The notes under the pieces: model-generated
Databases searched by the model: none
The model's input: only the letters and a program-made list of their open reading frames with translations
What the model was told of the DNA's origin: nothing
In this document: one piece after another, positions 13,590-20,667 of the stretch
How the letters are laid out: each line of letters starts with the position of its first letter
Position numbering within the stretch: position 1 is the first letter of the stretch
Source of the DNA: a virus
Reading direction: 5' to 3' (one strand)
IMG/VR virus record: IMGVR_UViG_3300042923_000970
Span: 1 to 36,928 of that record
Length of the DNA: 36,928 nucleotides
Program-made: the position numbers and the translations under genes

Positions 13590-13617
13590 GCATAGTGTTA
13601 TCAATGGTTATAAGGGT
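13590..13617 (-). repeat. TTGATA-family repeat L (inverted, diverged)
   Basis: Minus strand reads CCCTTATAACCATTGATAAC then ACTATG. The core is TTGATAA rather than TTGATAT, but the CCTTATAAC lead matches repeat D. Confidence 0.5.
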
Positions 13618-13647
13618 TATCAGTAAATAAATATAAATAAAGAGTAC

Positions 13648-13930
13648 ATTTCTTTTCATGTTATGAAAGAAGACTTATAGCGTTAGCTATAGGTCACACT
13701 AGATCTTACCTACAGATGTGCTGATATAGATTATGTCTCGTCATCAAGTACGAGTCGGTAAAAAGAGGTCACGCTAAGTGGCTACAAAATAAATTGTTAT
13801 CGATAGAAACGATAGCAAAAATAAATTAAAAAAGATGGAATGTATTAAAATGGACATGAATTTTAAACTATTTACAGGAGAAACAATAAAGTTAATCAGA
13901 GGTTGGGATATAAAGTCCTGACCTCTTTTT
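13648..13930 (+). ncRNA. Candidate structured non-coding RNA
   Basis: Five or six hairpins in about 280 bases. TTTCAT/ATGAAA (around 13651-13668); GACTTATAGC/GCTATAGGTC with GTTA loop (13672-13695, 10 bp, one G-U); CTCGT/ACGAG (13737-13754); GTCAC/GTGGC (13768-13782, one G-U); TTGTTATCG/CGATAGCAA (13794-13818, 9 bp, one G-U); then a 10-bp hairpin 13899-13925 with two G-U pairs and five Ts as terminator. The frequent G-U pairs keep stems intact despite base changes, as expected for RNA. No known RNA class is recognised, and strand is inferred from the terminator. Confidence 0.45.
13899..13930 (+). terminator. Intrinsic terminator
   Basis: GAGGTTGGGA (13899-13908) pairs with TCCTGACCTC (13916-13925) including two G-U pairs, followed by TTTTT. 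Confidence 0.8.
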
Positions 13931-13937
13931 ATATTTC

Positions 13938-13960
13938 CGTTAGTTCTATTATGGCTAACG
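13938..13960. repeat. CGTTAG/CTAACG hairpin
   Basis: Perfect 6-bp stem with 11-base loop. Two further short inverted repeats follow it up to the HNH gene (GGCT/AGCC, and CTTTC...GAAAG around the palindrome ATTTATATAAAT). Confidence 0.5.
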
Positions 13961-14015
13961 CTAGTGGCTAAAAAATAAGCCTTTCAAATTTATATAAATG
14001 AAAGGGAGTATGTTA

Positions 14016-14594
14016 ATGAGAAAAAATGGTGTAAAAAACATGTATGAATTAAAAGGAGATGTAGCATATCTGTACGTTACAAATAAGAATTACTCAAATA
14101 AAAGTATAGTGTTTAGTTCAGAGCACTTGGATGAGGTTAGAAGATTTAAGTGGACTATTAACAGTAAGGGATACTGTATTAGTACAACTAAATTTGACCA
14201 GAGAGTTATATTTTTACATAGGTTAGTTACTAAATGTCCTGAAGATTTGGTCGTAGATCATATAAACCATGATACCTTTAATAACGTGGATGATAACCTA
14301 AGAATCTGTACCGATAGAGAGAATTCTTTCAATAAAGGTATAAGGAAAGATAATAAATGTGGTTATAGAGGAGTATCATTTCACAAAGCTTCATGTAAGT
14401 GGAGATGTGAACTAAGAGTTGATGGAAAAAAGAAATGGATAGGACTTTATAATACGCCAGAAGAAGCTTATCAAGCTAGGTTAAAAGCTGAAAAAGAGTA
14501 TTTTGGAGAATTTAGATATTTGGAAAAAGAAAAAGTTGTACCTACTGCAATAGATACAACCCCCTTGAACACTCTGCAAAGTGTTCCAATGTAA
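14016..14594 (+). CDS. HNH endonuclease with AP2 DNA-binding domain (192 aa)
   Basis: ATG 14016 lies 7 bases after AAAGGGAG; the longer reading from 13998 lacks a site. Numbered from 14016, the HNH nuclease is at about 45-107, with LHRLV, VVDHINHD (79-86) and DNLRICTDRENSFN, the order H...DHxNxxxxNN...N of HNH homing enzymes. An AP2 domain follows (about 116-169, GYRGVSF... WRCELRVDGKKKWIGLYNTP... EEAYQARLKAEKEYFG). HNH-AP2 proteins are mostly free-standing homing endonucleases of phages that nick DNA and spread their own gene. No intron was recognised around it. It may target the neighbouring replication locus. Confidence 0.92.
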   Translation: MRKNGVKNMYELKGDVAYLYVTNKNYSNKSIVFSSEHLDEVRRFKWTINSKGYCISTTKFDQRVIFLHRLVTKCPEDLVVDHINHDTFNNVDDNLRICTDRENSFNKGIRKDNKCGYRGVSFHKASCKWRCELRVDGKKKWIGLYNTPEEAYQARLKAEKEYFGEFRYLEKEKVVPTAIDTTPLNTLQSVPM

Positions 14595-14639
14595 TTTATA
14601 CACATTAATATTATAGTACATAATTTAAAGATTATTCAA

Positions 14640-14668
14640 GGGCTCGTCATTAAGTATGAGCCCTTTTA
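14640..14668 (+). terminator. Terminator of the HNH gene
   Basis: GGGCTC (14640-14645) pairs with GAGCCC (14658-14663), then TTTTATT. Its CTCGTCATTAAGTATGAG resembles the hairpin at 13737-13754 (two substitutions). Confidence 0.8.
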
Positions 14669-14689
14669 TTATTACTGGAGGTGTCAAAG

Positions 14690-15097
14690 GTGGAAGATAA
14701 GAAGCGGACGTATTCTCTTAACCAAGGAAGTTATTTAATAATGCTCGGCTATCCATACGAAATTAAATTTGATGAAGAAACAGCCAGATTTTATTTGGTG
14801 TTTCCTCAAGAAGATGAGGTTAAAAAAGCTATACAACTATATAAGAGCAGGCAGGTAGAAGTTAATTTATTTGATTTTACTAAAGCTTATAAGAAGCTAA
14901 GAGATGAAATTAGAAGCATCAGATTTAGTAGTGATGGGTTTGCTGTTAAATATTCTTTATGTAAGATTAAATCAATAAGTAAAAATGAAAAAACAAATAA
15001 AGAGTTTGTAGAGCAAAGGAATAAATTTTTAGAGGAATATTATGAGGAAAATTATTTTGATGGTGTAAGGGTGGTGGATGAAGATGAATTTAATTAA
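14690..15097 (+). CDS. Conserved phage hypothetical protein, possibly DUF5659-like (135 aa)
   Basis: GTG 14690 lies 8 bases after GGAGG; the GTG at 14681 is part of that site. The N-terminal part (RTYSLNQGSYLIMLGYPYEI, then ARFYLVFPQEDEVKKAIQLY) has the pattern of short phage proteins I know as DUF5659. The C-terminal half is helical and charged and ends YFDGVRVVDEDEFN. It overlaps the next gene by 20 bases. Function unknown. Confidence 0.65.
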   Translation: MEDKKRTYSLNQGSYLIMLGYPYEIKFDEETARFYLVFPQEDEVKKAIQLYKSRQVEVNLFDFTKAYKKLRDEIRSIRFSSDGFAVKYSLCKIKSISKNEKTNKEFVEQRNKFLEEYYEENYFDGVRVVDEDEFN

Positions 15098-15422
15098 ATT
15101 ACATAAAATATTATCAAATACTACAGGTATACTATGGGGCATGGCTACTGGTTTTTCAATAGTTAACTTTGTAGAAAAACCAAGTCTAGTAACTGCTCTA
15201 GGCGTTGTTATAATTTTTGGTGCATGTTGTTATTTAAATAAAGATGAAAATAAGCAAGTGGATGATAGTAATGATAAGGACTTGGAACTAGAGAATGCAT
15301 TCCTAAAGCTTGAAAATGCTAACCTTAAGGCAATAGTTAAGTGTGGAGAGTTGGTTGAAAAGAGTAGTGATGTTGTTATAAGGGATTTGCAGGAACAAAT
15401 TAATAGACTTAAGAGTAAATAG
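15078..15422 (+). CDS. Membrane protein with coiled-coil tail (114 aa)
   Basis: Starts within the previous gene, after AAGGGTGGTGG. Two hydrophobic segments (about residues 14-30 and 37-53) are followed by an acidic linker and a coiled coil (LELENAFLKLENANLKAIVK... LQEQINRLKSK). Topology resembles small phage membrane or holin-like proteins, but the location outside the lysis module and the long coiled coil argue against a holin. Not recognised. Confidence 0.65.
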   Translation: MKMNLIKLHKILSNTTGILWGMATGFSIVNFVEKPSLVTALGVVIIFGACCYLNKDENKQVDDSNDKDLELENAFLKLENANLKAIVKCGELVEKSSDVVIRDLQEQINRLKSK

Positions 15423-15423
15423 C

Positions 15424-15573
15424 ATGGATGTTTCAAACGCTATATTGCCAGTTATTGATGAAGCTACGGGCAAGAGGATGCTTAATACTAAGGCTGAGTT
15501 GAATAAGGCGTATATGGAAGAGTGTTTGAAGCTAAGGGATATTTTTAGAATTGTAAAGGTCGAAAATGAGTAG
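15424..15573 (+). CDS. Small hypothetical protein (49 aa)
   Basis: ATG directly after the previous stop, so translation is probably coupled; AAGAGT is a weak site. The product is helical and soluble (LNTKAELNKAYMEECLKLRD). No family is recognised. The next ~90 bases are non-coding. Confidence 0.55.
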   Translation: MDVSNAILPVIDEATGKRMLNTKAELNKAYMEECLKLRDIFRIVKVENE

Positions 15574-15665
15574 AATTTAGAAGATGATTGTTGAAGAAAT
15601 ATGGCAGGATTTCACTGTTCTCTGGCGAAAAGTAATTAAGAATATGTAGAGGATGGTGAAATTGT

Positions 15666-15872
15666 ATGCCTAATTTTAAAAATGGAGATGACTTGATCAA
15701 ATACATAAAATCTAACACAAAAAAAGTAATAGCAGAAAGCAATGCTGGTGAAACAATTGATTATGAATGCCCATACTGTAAGGTAACGACAAATATTATT
15801 ATTTTAAAAGATGGTAATGGGAGATGTAAGAAATGCAATAATGTAATTAATATAACGTGGGAATATAAATAG
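15666..15872 (+). CDS. Small zinc-ribbon phage protein (68 aa)
   Basis: GAGGATGGTG precedes the ATG. N-terminal helix (MPNFKNGDDLIKYIKSNTKK), then a zinc ribbon CPYCK...CKKCN with about 18 residues between the pairs and a short beta ending (NVINITWEYK). I recall similar proteins in clostridial phages, all uncharacterised. It may bind nucleic acid or protein. Confidence 0.7.
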   Translation: MPNFKNGDDLIKYIKSNTKKVIAESNAGETIDYECPYCKVTTNIIILKDGNGRCKKCNNVINITWEYK

Positions 15873-15890
15873 TGGAAAGGATGAATATCT

Positions 15891-16118
15891 ATGGAGATTA
15901 ATATTCCAATAAAAATTGAAATTGAGTTAGATAAATTTTTAGAAGAAACTAATTTACAAAATCAAGAGACAATTGATAAGTTAGAAATTATTGCTTATGG
16001 AGAATTACCTCAACTAGATGAATACCTAAAAGAATTTCTAAAAGGTAATCAGAATATGATTATTGAGTTAATTAGAGTAAATATGGCATATGAAATTGGT
16101 AAAGGATATTTAAAATAA
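15891..16118 (+). CDS. Hypothetical protein (75 aa)
   Basis: GGAAAGGATG precedes the ATG. Acidic, begins with a beta strand (MEINIPIKIEIELDKFLEE) and is then helical. It ends AYEIGKGYLK. Not recognised. It follows the zinc-ribbon gene by 18 bases and closes that pair with a terminator. Confidence 0.6.
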   Translation: MEINIPIKIEIELDKFLEETNLQNQETIDKLEIIAYGELPQLDEYLKEFLKGNQNMIIELIRVNMAYEIGKGYLK

Positions 16119-16125
16119 TAAGTTT

Positions 16126-16154
16126 AAGAGTATCTGAAAAGGTACTCTTTTTAT
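16126..16154 (+). terminator. Intrinsic terminator
   Basis: AAGAGTA (16126-16132) pairs with TACTCTT (16143-16149), followed by a T-rich run. Confidence 0.8.
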
Positions 16155-16204
16155 TTTGTAATAAAACTATCATATAACCTATATGATTATATGGGGGTGG
16201 TTTA

Positions 16205-16447
16205 ATGAGCCTGTCAGAGTTAAAAAAAGAGATTAAACGAATTAAAGATAGAGAAGCTGAATTGCTAGAAGAGAAAGAAAACGTTGAAAGAGAATTAAAA
16301 CCTGGACACTGGTTTGAAGAGTTTAGGCTACTAGAAATCGAAGGTAGGCTGAAGTATGTTAGAGAAAGACTAGAGAAAGCATTAGATAAAGAAGCTGAAT
16401 TAGAGCTTAAACAGGCTAGAGATAAAAGTGATGAATTAGAAAGGTAA
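16205..16447 (+). CDS. Coiled-coil protein (80 aa)
   Basis: GGGGGTGG precedes the ATG. Almost entirely a charged heptad-repeat coiled coil (LKKEIKRIKDREAELLEEKE and LRLEKALDKEAELELKQAR-like second helix), broken by KPGHWFEEFR near residues 32-41. This suggests an antiparallel helical hairpin or dimer. Monocistronic, with a terminator after it. Not recognised. Confidence 0.65.
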   Translation: MSLSELKKEIKRIKDREAELLEEKENVERELKPGHWFEEFRLLEIEGRLKYVRERLEKALDKEAELELKQARDKSDELER

Positions 16448-16461
16448 GTATATGGATTGCT

Positions 16462-16485
16462 AGAGCATGTAGCATGGCTCTTTTC
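16462..16485 (+). terminator. Intrinsic terminator
   Basis: AGAGC-ATG pairs with CAT-GCTCT with one bulged G, then TTTTC. Confidence 0.65.
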
Positions 16486-16537
16486 TTATGATTAAATAAA
16501 TCTTCAGATGGTAAAAATACAACTGTAGGTGTATTGA

Positions 16538-16714
16538 ATGTCAGAACTAGAGGAACTACTAAAGGATGTTGAAATTTTAAGAAGTAATTTAGAGTATTTA
16601 ATAAATCAAAAACAAGGCAATTTAATTGATCCAGAAGTGGTTGCAGCTAGTAAAATATTAAATGCTGCTTTAAATCAATATAATAAATTCATCAATGAAA
16701 AGTATAAGAGGTAG
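16538..16714 (+). CDS. Spo0E-like sporulation regulatory protein (58 aa)
   Basis: Length and pattern of the Spo0E family of aspartyl-phosphate phosphatases, which dephosphorylate Spo0A-P and delay sporulation: LEELLKDVEILRSNLEYLI, then GNLIDPEVVAASKILNAALN QY. The family's SQELD signature reads SKILN here (38-42), so the conserved aspartate is asparagine. That may weaken catalysis, leaving a protein that binds Spo0A without dephosphorylating it, or shift its target. GTAGGTGT precedes the ATG. A phage copy would let the virus affect host sporulation. Confidence 0.78.
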   Translation: MSELEELLKDVEILRSNLEYLINQKQGNLIDPEVVAASKILNAALNQYNKFINEKYKR

Positions 16715-16803
16715 TGTGTAAAATGGATAATTACTTTTTCTTCCTTTGACAAATTATGTAGAAAGAACTAAGATATTTGTATAATTATGTCGAGGAGGCT
16801 TAC

Positions 16804-17103
16804 ATGAGTAAAGCATACATAAATACATTAGAGTACATAAAAGATAGGATTAATGCCTTGTCTTTAGAAACACAAGAGAAGTATTTTATAGAGAAACTTG
16901 ATTTGTTGTTAAAATATATAAATGAAAAAGTTGAGGCCTATAATGATAGCAAGGTTTTAGCTAATACATATATTGCACTTGTTAACGAATTTAAAAGTGT
17001 TTTAAAAAAAGTTACTGACCAGGGTAATAATGAATTATTATTTAATATATGTTCGGATTTAGAAGATGAAATTGAAAAATTAGTTACAAAGTATGTAAGT
17101 TAA
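16804..17103 (+). CDS. Hypothetical helical protein (99 aa)
   Basis: ATG 16804 follows GAGGAGG; the longer reading from 16777 has no site. All-helical and acidic (SKAYINTLEYIKDRINALSL, then ELLFNICSDLEDEIEKLVTK). No motif recognised. Monocistronic, with its own terminator. Confidence 0.65.
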   Translation: MSKAYINTLEYIKDRINALSLETQEKYFIEKLDLLLKYINEKVEAYNDSKVLANTYIALVNEFKSVLKKVTDQGNNELLFNICSDLEDEIEKLVTKYVS

Positions 17104-17126
17104 GGCACTCAGAGGAGTGTCTTTTT
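17104..17126 (+). terminator. Intrinsic terminator
   Basis: GGCACTC (17104-17110) pairs with GAGTGTC (17115-17121, one G-U), then TTTTT. Confidence 0.8.
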
Positions 17127-17279
17127 ATATTGTAGTTTTTATGAGATTGCCTATATTTTCTATAAAGTTATAATATAGTTTTGATATGATTTTATTGGTA
17201 TTTTAATATGAAATATATTGAGGCTATATAGAAGGATTTTGATTCCATTTGTAGAATAAAATACATAGAGGTGAGAGAT

Positions 17280-17603
17280 ATGGACAATTTTAAAGTGATA
17301 TATAAAATCCTAAAGAAATTAGAAGAAGCAATGGATAAGGAAGGATTTGATATTAAAACAATAAATCATGAGGCTATGGAAATATCTGAAATGCGCTGGA
17401 ATCGTATATTGAGTATGATGATTTCAAATGGTCTTATTGGTGGGGCTAGATTTTTAGCAGCAGATGACAATCCATTCTATAGATTCAATGGTTATAATAT
17501 ACACATAACATTACAAGGATTACAGTATTTGGAAGAAAATTCAACTATGAAGAAAATTTCAAACACTCTTAAGACTATAAAAGATATTACCCCAATGATT
17601 TAA
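17280..17603 (+). CDS. yjcQ: YjcQ family protein (107 aa)
   Basis: ATG 17280 after GAGGTGAGAG. MDNFKVIYKILKKLEEAMD, then EISEMRWNRILSMMISNGLI and HITLQGLQYLEENSTMKKI match the YjcQ family of Firmicute chromosomes and prophages, a winged-helix-like protein of unknown role. The fold suggests DNA or protein binding. It stands alone between terminators. A diverged TTGATATGA stands about 90 bases upstream. Confidence 0.85.
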   Translation: MDNFKVIYKILKKLEEAMDKEGFDIKTINHEAMEISEMRWNRILSMMISNGLIGGARFLAADDNPFYRFNGYNIHITLQGLQYLEENSTMKKISNTLKTIKDITPMI

Positions 17604-17608
17604 GTTAA

Positions 17609-17634
17609 AAGATGCTATTGAGGACATCTTTTTT
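17609..17634 (+). terminator. Intrinsic terminator
   Basis: AAGATG (17609-17614) pairs with CATCTT (17625-17630), then a T-run. Confidence 0.75.
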
Positions 17635-17711
17635 ATACTATTTACTAATATATTGGGCACAAGAAGGAAATCACTTAAGCATGTAGAAGTAATAAAATAC
17701 AATGGGGTGAT

Positions 17712-18287
17712 ATGATGGATAAATTATTAGTAACTAGCTTATATGATTATTATCATACATTAGCATTAGAGCATTATCAAAAATACTGTGTAGCAAATGA
17801 TGAATATAATAAAGTGTGTAATAATAATCAAAGCTTTGATTATTGGTCTCATAGTAAAGAAGAGCAACATATTTATATTTCAAGCTGGAGGGAAAAACAA
17901 AAGAATTGTATTATATCAGTAGTATTTGAAGCTATGGCAGTAGAAGCTTTTATTAATTATATTATTGTGAAGACTTATAGTGTAGATGTTTTTGAGAAAG
18001 AATACATTTACAAATCTATTTGGCAGAAGTATAAGATCATAATTAAAAATAATACAGGTAAAGAGTTTGAAGATTATAAGATAGAATATAACATGTTTAG
18101 TAAACTTATTACTATTAGAAATACTATGGTACATAGTAAATCCGAAGTATTTGATATATATACCATAGACCAACAAGAGTTTTTAAACAGAATGTCTGGT
18201 ATGTTTGGTGGAGTTGACGATAATATATTTAACTCTATCGATATAGTAATTAATACTTTTGATGTATTAAATAAAATATTAAAATGA
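17712..18287 (+). CDS. HEPN-like domain protein (191 aa)
   Basis: All-helical. VVFEAMAVEAFINYIIVKTY (about 70-89) followed by ITIRNTMVHSKSE, with R136-x4-H141, matches the RX4-6H catalytic motif of HEPN domains and the upstream conserved glutamate helix of AbiF/RiboL-like HEPN families. HEPN proteins are frequently metal-independent RNases in toxin-antitoxin and abortive-infection systems, though some are inactive adaptors. GGGGTGAT precedes the ATG. It is followed by a terminator and then a two-TM protein gene. A role in superinfection exclusion is inference. Confidence 0.6.
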   Translation: MMDKLLVTSLYDYYHTLALEHYQKYCVANDEYNKVCNNNQSFDYWSHSKEEQHIYISSWREKQKNCIISVVFEAMAVEAFINYIIVKTYSVDVFEKEYIYKSIWQKYKIIIKNNTGKEFEDYKIEYNMFSKLITIRNTMVHSKSEVFDIYTIDQQEFLNRMSGMFGGVDDNIFNSIDIVINTFDVLNKILK

Positions 18288-18295
18288 AGATGAAG

Positions 18296-18319
18296 CACCT
18301 ATTAACATAGGTGTTTTTT
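18296..18319 (+). terminator. Intrinsic terminator
   Basis: CACCTAT (18296-18302) pairs perfectly with ATAGGTG (18307-18313), then six Ts. Confidence 0.85.
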
Positions 18320-18423
18320 GTTTAGTTTAGAGCTTTTATATAAATTTGCATCAAATAAAAGCACCTTTCTGTAAGCAGGAAATTACCTAAATATGGCGAA
18401 TATGGTTATATTGAGGTGAGTAT

Positions 18424-19146
18424 ATGAAAAACAGTTTTTTACGTTATTTAGAAAAATCAACTAGAGAAGTTCAATTTGAGAATCTAGAAGGACATATTGA
18501 ACTTTTTAAGTATTACTTTAAACCAAAAAATAATCATATAGAAAATATCAAAGATTTAATCGAAGAGATTAAAAAAACATATATAGGTGAGTTTGATAAT
18601 GATATTTATAAATTAAGAACAGAAAAAATATACATGAAAAATATGCATGATAGCGTATATACATATGATTCATACTCGATTTTTTATTCAGTTATAGCAA
18701 TTATAATTTCATGTGTAGCTGCAATATTGTCAGTAAACTCAATCTTACCTTCTTTAGGGGGAAATGTTTCAAAAGATTTAGTAAATTTTTTAATAATAAT
18801 TTCAATAGTTATTCCATTTTTATCTATAAGATTTATTAATGGAAACAGAGTATCGAATCAAGTCTCTTCAACCAAGAAAGCATTTTTTAATTTGTGTGTT
18901 AACATATTAGATGATATAGAGACAGATATAAAAGTTGAATCTGAGAAAACACTATCAAATAATGAAGTTGCAGCTACTGTAAATCAAGAAGAACAACCCA
19001 GGGAGATTGTAAGAACTATTCCTAACCAAGCTAATGGTAACTGGAATGTTCAAATATCAACTCTTTCTATTATAGATACTATTGAGTGTGTATATAGAGC
19101 TGGAAAGCTTTTAAGAAAGATGTTTAGAAAGAAAAGTAGGAAATGA
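18424..19146 (+). CDS. Two-TM membrane protein with cytoplasmic tails (240 aa)
   Basis: GAGGTGAG precedes the ATG. An 80-residue charged helical N-terminal domain, two membrane helices (about 84-106 and 118-136), then a long cytoplasmic C-terminus with a low-complexity segment (NNEVAATVNQEEQPREIVRT) and a basic end (RKMFRKKSRK). No family recognised. The build, a cytoplasmic domain plus a two-helix hairpin, is common among membrane effectors of phage defence and exclusion genes, which is suggestive only. Confidence 0.65.
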   Translation: MKNSFLRYLEKSTREVQFENLEGHIELFKYYFKPKNNHIENIKDLIEEIKKTYIGEFDNDIYKLRTEKIYMKNMHDSVYTYDSYSIFYSVIAIIISCVAAILSVNSILPSLGGNVSKDLVNFLIIISIVIPFLSIRFINGNRVSNQVSSTKKAFFNLCVNILDDIETDIKVESEKTLSNNEVAATVNQEEQPREIVRTIPNQANGNWNVQISTLSIIDTIECVYRAGKLLRKMFRKKSRK

Positions 19147-19235
19147 TTAAATAAATATTAAAGAAATGTCGAAAAGTTTTCCATATAATATCCATTTAAA
19201 TTGTGGAAATGTATGTTCTATATACAATATGTTGT

Positions 19236-19243
19236 GGTATAAT
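19236..19243 (+). promoter_or_regulatory. Extended -10 promoter
   Basis: TGGTATAAT is an extended -10 element 35 bases before the gene at 19278; the -35 region is weak (TTCTAT-like). Confidence 0.55.
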
Positions 19244-19277
19244 ACTCTTGTAACAAAATTACAGGAGATGATAGTTA

Positions 19278-20654
19278 TTGGAAAAAGCTGTTCATGAAAA
19301 GCATTTGAATTTGTTGATTCATTGTGAGGTAACAAAGAATCATGATGTATTATTAGATGTTATTAATAATAACCCTAATATAACAAAAGATGAACTAAGA
19401 GAAATATCTCCCAGACATCATCAATTTTTTGAGACTATTTATCCTCAAGTATTGCTGATAGCATACGCAGAATGGAGAGGTTCATTAGAAAATGACATTG
19501 AGGAACATAAAAAGAGTGAGCATATCAAATGTGATATTTGCAATCATGACTTAGAATATGTTTGTAAAATCCATAACAAATATAACGAAAAAACCTTAAG
19601 AATCGGAAGAGACTGTAATAGGCATTTTAGTATTTATAATGATGAAGATTTAGCTAAGGCAATTGAGAAACGAAAGCAACTTTCTAGATTGGAAAAATTA
19701 GATTTAGCACATCCTTATATACAGAATAGATTAGTAAATTGGGATGATTTTATTAATAAAGAAAAAAAACATATTTTTTTAAAGATTAAAGAAAGATATC
19801 TAGATATTAGAGATGAAATTGCATCTTTATATGACGAATATGTTAAGAGTAAAAGTATAACAATTGAAAGAGAAGACTTAATTATTTGTCTGATTGATAA
19901 ATTGTTCAACGAAGCAGATATAGAAAGGAAAAAAATTATTATATATATTGAAAAGAATAGAAATAATATCTTAATTCCATCAAAAAAAATGATTATGAGT
20001 TTAGGAACAACTAATAATACAGACATAGGAATAAAATGGCTAGAAGAAGATGCTATTATTAAAGCAAGGACTTTACATAGATTTAGGGACGAAGAATTTT
20101 CAAAAGAAATAATACCCAAATATAACGAGTTACTTAATCATAAAAATATAATAATACATAAGTTTAACAGATATAGAAATGATATTGGCTACGATATCGT
20201 TTTTGAAAAAAATAAAGATGTTGTATTATTTCAAAAGTATACAAATTTATGTGATTTGTGCGGGATGTTTGTTACTCAGGAATATAATATTGAAGAAGCA
20301 ATAGAGGAATTGGATAATGACAGTTTATATAATTCAAGTGAGTTAATTGATGCAAAATCTATTGAATATGCACTAGGATTGATGGAGAATAAACTTAACA
20401 ATAACCTGATAGAAATAGAACAATATTACCATTCGTTTAATGATGTAATCTGGAAAAAATTGAAGAGTGGTGACAGTGATAAACCAAAATTCTATTATAT
20501 TACAAAGATTGATAAAATTAGAGATAAATTAAAGGATATTTTATATAATTTCAAGAAATATACTGAAAAAGATATTTACGAATTGCTTATTAATAATAGT
20601 GTTAAAGTAACTAATTCTGATGCCTATGATACTATTAAATTAAGAAATAGATAA
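19278..20654 (+). CDS. Zinc-binding hypothetical protein (458 aa)
   Basis: TTG start after GGAG, spaced about ten bases. Residues 83-116 hold a treble-clef-like zinc site: CDIC (85-88), C96, then IGRDCNRHF with C113. This C-x2-C...N.....(I/V)G.(D/E)C pattern occurs in phage proteins that bind nucleic acid. A second CDLC is at 325-328. The rest is a long, charged, helical body without recognised catalytic motifs. Expressed from its own promoter and ended by its own terminator, so it acts as a separate unit. The role is unknown. Confidence 0.65.
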   Translation: MEKAVHEKHLNLLIHCEVTKNHDVLLDVINNNPNITKDELREISPRHHQFFETIYPQVLLIAYAEWRGSLENDIEEHKKSEHIKCDICNHDLEYVCKIHNKYNEKTLRIGRDCNRHFSIYNDEDLAKAIEKRKQLSRLEKLDLAHPYIQNRLVNWDDFINKEKKHIFLKIKERYLDIRDEIASLYDEYVKSKSITIEREDLIICLIDKLFNEADIERKKIIIYIEKNRNNILIPSKKMIMSLGTTNNTDIGIKWLEEDAIIKARTLHRFRDEEFSKEIIPKYNELLNHKNIIIHKFNRYRNDIGYDIVFEKNKDVVLFQKYTNLCDLCGMFVTQEYNIEEAIEELDNDSLYNSSELIDAKSIEYALGLMENKLNNNLIEIEQYYHSFNDVIWKKLKSGDSDKPKFYYITKIDKIRDKLKDILYNFKKYTEKDIYELLINNSVKVTNSDAYDTIKLRNR

Positions 20655-20667
20655 TTAAATCTTTTAG

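Larger units (their letters stand above)
13418..14015. other. Gene-free region between helicase and HNH genes
   Basis: About 600 bases. They hold TTGATAT repeats G, H and L, a run of five hairpins ending in a terminator (candidate RNA, 13648-13930), a 28-codon reading frame at 13835-13921 (MECIKMDMNFKLFTGETIKL...) inside that run, and two further hairpins before the HNH gene. Confidence 0.6.

Noticed and set aside
10029-13617. CRISPR array
   Set aside because: The TTGATAT repeats vary in sequence, occur in both orientations and are spaced tens to thousands of bases apart; there are no cas genes.
13418-14015. ROOL, GOLLD or HEARO RNA
   Set aside because: Size and phage setting are compatible with such RNAs, but I cannot match any consensus by eye, and the adjacent HNH protein is an AP2 homing type rather than IscB. 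Left as an unassigned candidate RNA.
13330-14680. Group I intron carrying the HNH gene
   Set aside because: I could not find the conserved P, Q, R and S core sequences, and the helicase upstream ends with a natural-looking C-terminus and terminator, so no split exon is evident.
17165-17200. Further TTGATAT repeat copy
   Set aside because: TTTTGATATGATTTTATT shares only the core and none of the flanks, so chance is likely at this base composition.
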